Assembly: GCF_003129565.1 (NCBI RefSeq)
Contig: NZ_QETF01000001.1
Coordinates: forward strand, 62,001-126,000
Length of the DNA stretch: 64,000 nt
Source: Salibaculum griseiflavum
Lineage (GTDB): Bacteria > Pseudomonadota > Alphaproteobacteria > Rhodobacterales > Rhodobacteraceae
Direction: 5' to 3'
Position numbers and translations under genes: made by a program
Notes under the pieces: model-generated
The model's database searches: none
What the model saw: only the letters and a program-made list of their open reading frames with translations
What the model was told of the DNA's origin: nothing
Part shown: positions 62,179-64,000 of the stretch, piece after piece
Position numbering within the stretch: the first letter of the stretch is position 1
How the letters are laid out: every line of letters starts with the position of its first letter

Positions 62179-62970
62179 TCAGCCCGCCTGCTGGATCAGC
62201 GTCTGGGTCGGGAACGGGATGTCCACGCCCTGTTTGTCGAAGGCTTCCTTGACCGCGCGGGTCAGGTGGAACTTCAGGTCCCAATAGTCCGAGGCCGCGC
62301 ACCAGGCGCGCACGGTGAAGTCAACCGAACTATCGCCCAGATTGGTCACCTTCACGAAGGGCGCCGGATCCGACATCACGCGTTCGTCCTTGGTGACGAT
62401 GTCGGTGATGATCTTTTCGGCCTTCTTGAGGTCGGTGTCATAGGAAACCCCAAAGACAAGATCGCAGCGCCGCGTGTCGTAATGCGAGTAATTGGTGATC
62501 GCGCCCGAGAACACGTCGCCATTGGGCACGATGATCTTGACGTTGTCCGGCGTCGTCATCTCGGTGGTGAAAAGCGTGATCTCGTCCACGGTGCCCGATT
62601 GGCCACCGGCATTGACGTAATCGCCCGCCTTGAACGGACGGAAGACGACCAGCATCACCCCGGCGGCAAGGTTTGCGAGCGATCCTTGCAGTGCGAACCC
62701 GATCGCCAGACCGACCGCACCGACAAGCGCGGCCAGCGACGTGGTCTCGATTCCGAACCGGCCAAGAATGAAGATGACCGCGATGGCCAGAATCGCGTAC
62801 CGCGCGACGCTGGCTAGAAATCGGGCCAGGGTGGCATCGAATTTGGGGGACGTTTCCGAGGCCTTGATAATCCGGCTCTTGATCCAACCACTCAGCCAAA
62901 GCGCGATGACGAAGATCGCAAGCGCGATGGCGATATTTACGAGTATTCCAATAACGAAGTCTTCGGACAT
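62179..62970 (-). CDS. mscS: Small-conductance mechanosensitive channel (MscS family)
   Basis: A 263-residue inner-membrane channel. Three N-terminal helices end in the pore-lining ALVGAVGLAIGFALQGSLANLAAGVM, the glycine/alanine-rich TM3 of MscS. The beta domain follows with PFKAGDYVNAGGQSGTVDEITLFTT and the C-terminal domain with RAWCAASDYWDLKFHLTRAVKEAFD. It protects cells from hypo-osmotic shock. Convergent with the peroxiredoxin gene. Confidence 0.95.
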   Translation of the reverse strand: MSEDFVIGILVNIAIALAIFVIALWLSGWIKSRIIKASETSPKFDATLARFLASVARYAILAIAVIFILGRFGIETTSLAALVGAVGLAIGFALQGSLANLAAGVMLVVFRPFKAGDYVNAGGQSGTVDEITLFTTEMTTPDNVKIIVPNGDVFSGAITNYSHYDTRRCDLVFGVSYDTDLKKAEKIITDIVTKDERVMSDPAPFVKVTNLGDSSVDFTVRAWCAASDYWDLKFHLTRAVKEAFDKQGVDIPFPTQTLIQQAG

Positions 62971-63086
62971 GGCGACAGCCCCTCAGTCATGAATCACAGG
63001 TCGGCAGGGCCTTACCCTGCTCGTGCCTCGGCCCTAGTCCAAAAAGGGCGAGGCTGGCAACGTTTCATTGGGGGAAATGGGGGTAG

Positions 63087-63380
63087 TCACTCCCCGTCGG
63101 CGGCCAGCCGGTCCATCTTTTGAGCCAGTTTTAGGTCGAGTTCGCTCAGTCCGCCGATGTCATGGGTCGAGAGTGTCACCTCGACCGTTTTGAACACATT
63201 GAACCATTCTGGATGATGGTTCAGCTTTTCGGCCCAGATCGCGGCGCGGGACATGAAGCCCCAGGCCTCGACGAAATTGGCGAAGCTATAGGTCTTGGTC
63301 ACCGCGTCGCGCCCCTCGACGGCGGACCAGCCCGCCTCTGCCAAGGTTGCGCGTCCTGTGTCGTCTATCGGATCGGCCAT
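63087..63380 (-). CDS. phhB: Pterin-4a-carbinolamine dehydratase
   Basis: A 97-residue enzyme that dehydrates 4a-hydroxytetrahydropterin to recycle the cofactor of phenylalanine hydroxylase. The conserved core KLNHHPEWFNVFKTVEVTL (with the His pair and Pro-Glu-Trp) and STHDIGGLSELD are present. It lies 15 bp after the FemAB-like gene on the minus strand and is probably cotranscribed. No phenylalanine hydroxylase gene is in the window. Confidence 0.94.
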   Translation of the reverse strand: MADPIDDTGRATLAEAGWSAVEGRDAVTKTYSFANFVEAWGFMSRAAIWAEKLNHHPEWFNVFKTVEVTLSTHDIGGLSELDLKLAQKMDRLAADGE

Positions 63381-63395
63381 GATGATCTCCTTTCC

Positions 63396-64000
63396 TCAGT
63401 CGTGATCTTCGGCGTTGGCCCTGCGGAAAGGGCCATATGTGGTCAGCACTTCGATTTCTTCATCCACGGCGCGGCGTTCGGCTTGCAGGTAGTTGTCCAC
63501 CGCGTCGCGAAAGCCGGCATCGGCGAACCAGTGCAGCGAATGGGTCGTCACGGGCAGATATCCGCGCGCTAGCTTATGTTCCCCCTGTGCGCCCGCTTCG
63601 ACGGTGCGCAGGCCATTGGCGATGGCATAGTCGATCGCTTGGTAATAGCAGATCTCGAAATGCAGGAACGGGTGATGCTCGATGCAGCCCCAGTAGCGGC
63701 CGAACAGGTTGTGCCGCCCGATCAGGTTCATTGCGCCGGCGATGGGCAGCCCGTCGCGTTGCGCGAAAACCAGAAGAATATCGTCGCGCAACGTGTCATG
63801 GGCGATATCGAAGAAGCGCCGTGTCAGGTAGGGCTGCCCCCATTTGCGGGCGCCGGTATCCTGGTAGAAGGTCCACATCGCGTCCCAGTGTTCGGGCTGG
63901 ATCGCGTCACCGGTCAGCTGAACGATCTCGCCGCCGAACGCCTGCGCCTCGCGCCTTTCCTTGCGCAGGGTCTTGCGCTTGCGGCTGGACAGGTGGGAAA
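63396..64000 (-). CDS. GNAT/FemAB-like protein (DUF482), 5' end outside window
   Basis: The frame is open from the right edge to the TGA at 63396, giving about 200 residues of C-terminal sequence. It reads LSSRKRKTLRKERREA, then MWTFYQDTGARKWGQPYLTRRFF, ILLVFAQRDGLPIAGAMNLIG, RYWGCIEHHPFLHFEICYYQ and EAGAQGEHKLARGY, the pattern of the DUF482 (peptidogalycan_biosysnthesis/GNAT) family. An internal ATG at 63878 is not the start because the preceding codons are conserved-looking. Function unproven; an aminoacyl- or acyltransferase fold is expected. Confidence 0.9.
   Translation of the reverse strand, partial: SHLSSRKRKTLRKERREAQAFGGEIVQLTGDAIQPEHWDAMWTFYQDTGARKWGQPYLTRRFFDIAHDTLRDDILLVFAQRDGLPIAGAMNLIGRHNLFGRYWGCIEHHPFLHFEICYYQAIDYAIANGLRTVEAGAQGEHKLARGYLPVTTHSLHWFADAGFRDAVDNYLQAERRAVDEEIEVLTTYGPFRRANAEDHD

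Overview
The window is GC-rich chromosomal DNA from an alphaproteobacterium. Rhodobacteraceae, probably the marine Roseobacter group, is the best fit: the cbb3 oxidase operon sits beside fnrL and hemN, FnrL-type anaeroboxes are present, an Irr-type iron-control box precedes mbfA, and several protein families typical of that family occur (DUF2794, DUF6478, MbfA). Genes are densely packed, with many 1-4 bp stop/start overlaps. I see no insertion sequence, prophage, CRISPR array or rRNA. There is one tRNA gene (Pro, CGG) at the left edge.

Layout. (1) 0.3-4.7 kb: a fructose-type sugar ABC transporter (frcBCA-like) with a divergent ROK regulator. (2) 4.8-10.3 kb: a second sugar ABC system (binding protein and two permeases, no ATPase) with a cytoplasmic family-5-like glycosidase and a divergent LacI regulator; a near-perfect 36-bp palindrome lies between them. 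(3) 10.3-21.6 kb: a microaerobic respiration block, ccoNOQP and ccoGHIS on the minus strand, divergent uspA, then fnrL and hemN back to back. Two FNR boxes and a strong terminator separate the units. (4) 21.7-23.6 kb: asd, then on the other strand a Tat-signalled serine-rich protein followed by a 3'-truncated HprK-like kinase. (5) 23.7-25.8 kb: a carbonic anhydrase / SbtA-type bicarbonate transporter / PII-like (SbtB-like) operon. (6) 25.9-35.2 kb: leucyl aminopeptidase and NlpC/P60 hydrolase, glutathione-dependent formaldehyde oxidation (adhC, and fghA 3.5 kb away), NYN/LOTUS protein, TetR regulator, mbfA, nitroreductase. (7) 35.2-40.7 kb: DMT exporter, HAD hydrolase, ornithine cyclodeaminase-like protein, alpha/beta hydrolase, zapE. 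(8) 40.7-46.4 kb: two paralogous LysM envelope proteins around a rhodanese, then a secreted unknown, folC and accD. (9) 46.4-64 kb: housekeeping and envelope genes: CPBP protease, lipoprotein, a methyltransferase gene with a stop at codon 3, PadR/ABM pair, dienoyl-CoA reductase-like flavoprotein, LysR, CDF metal efflux, OmpA, sfsA, map, rsmD, flavoprotein reductase, peroxiredoxin, mscS, phhB and a truncated FemAB-like gene at the right edge.

How it works together: regions 1-2 import and hydrolyse carbohydrates under local repressors. Region 3 supplies the high-affinity terminal oxidase, its copper/redox assembly factors and oxygen-independent haem synthesis under the oxygen sensor FnrL. Region 5 probably accumulates bicarbonate for carboxylases; accD in this window is one subunit of such an enzyme. 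The least explained pieces are the serine-rich protein/HprK-like pair, the SbtA-SbtB-carbonic anhydrase operon in an apparent heterotroph, and the conserved pre-LysM region shared by the two LysM paralogues. All calls are from reading the sequence; no database search was run.
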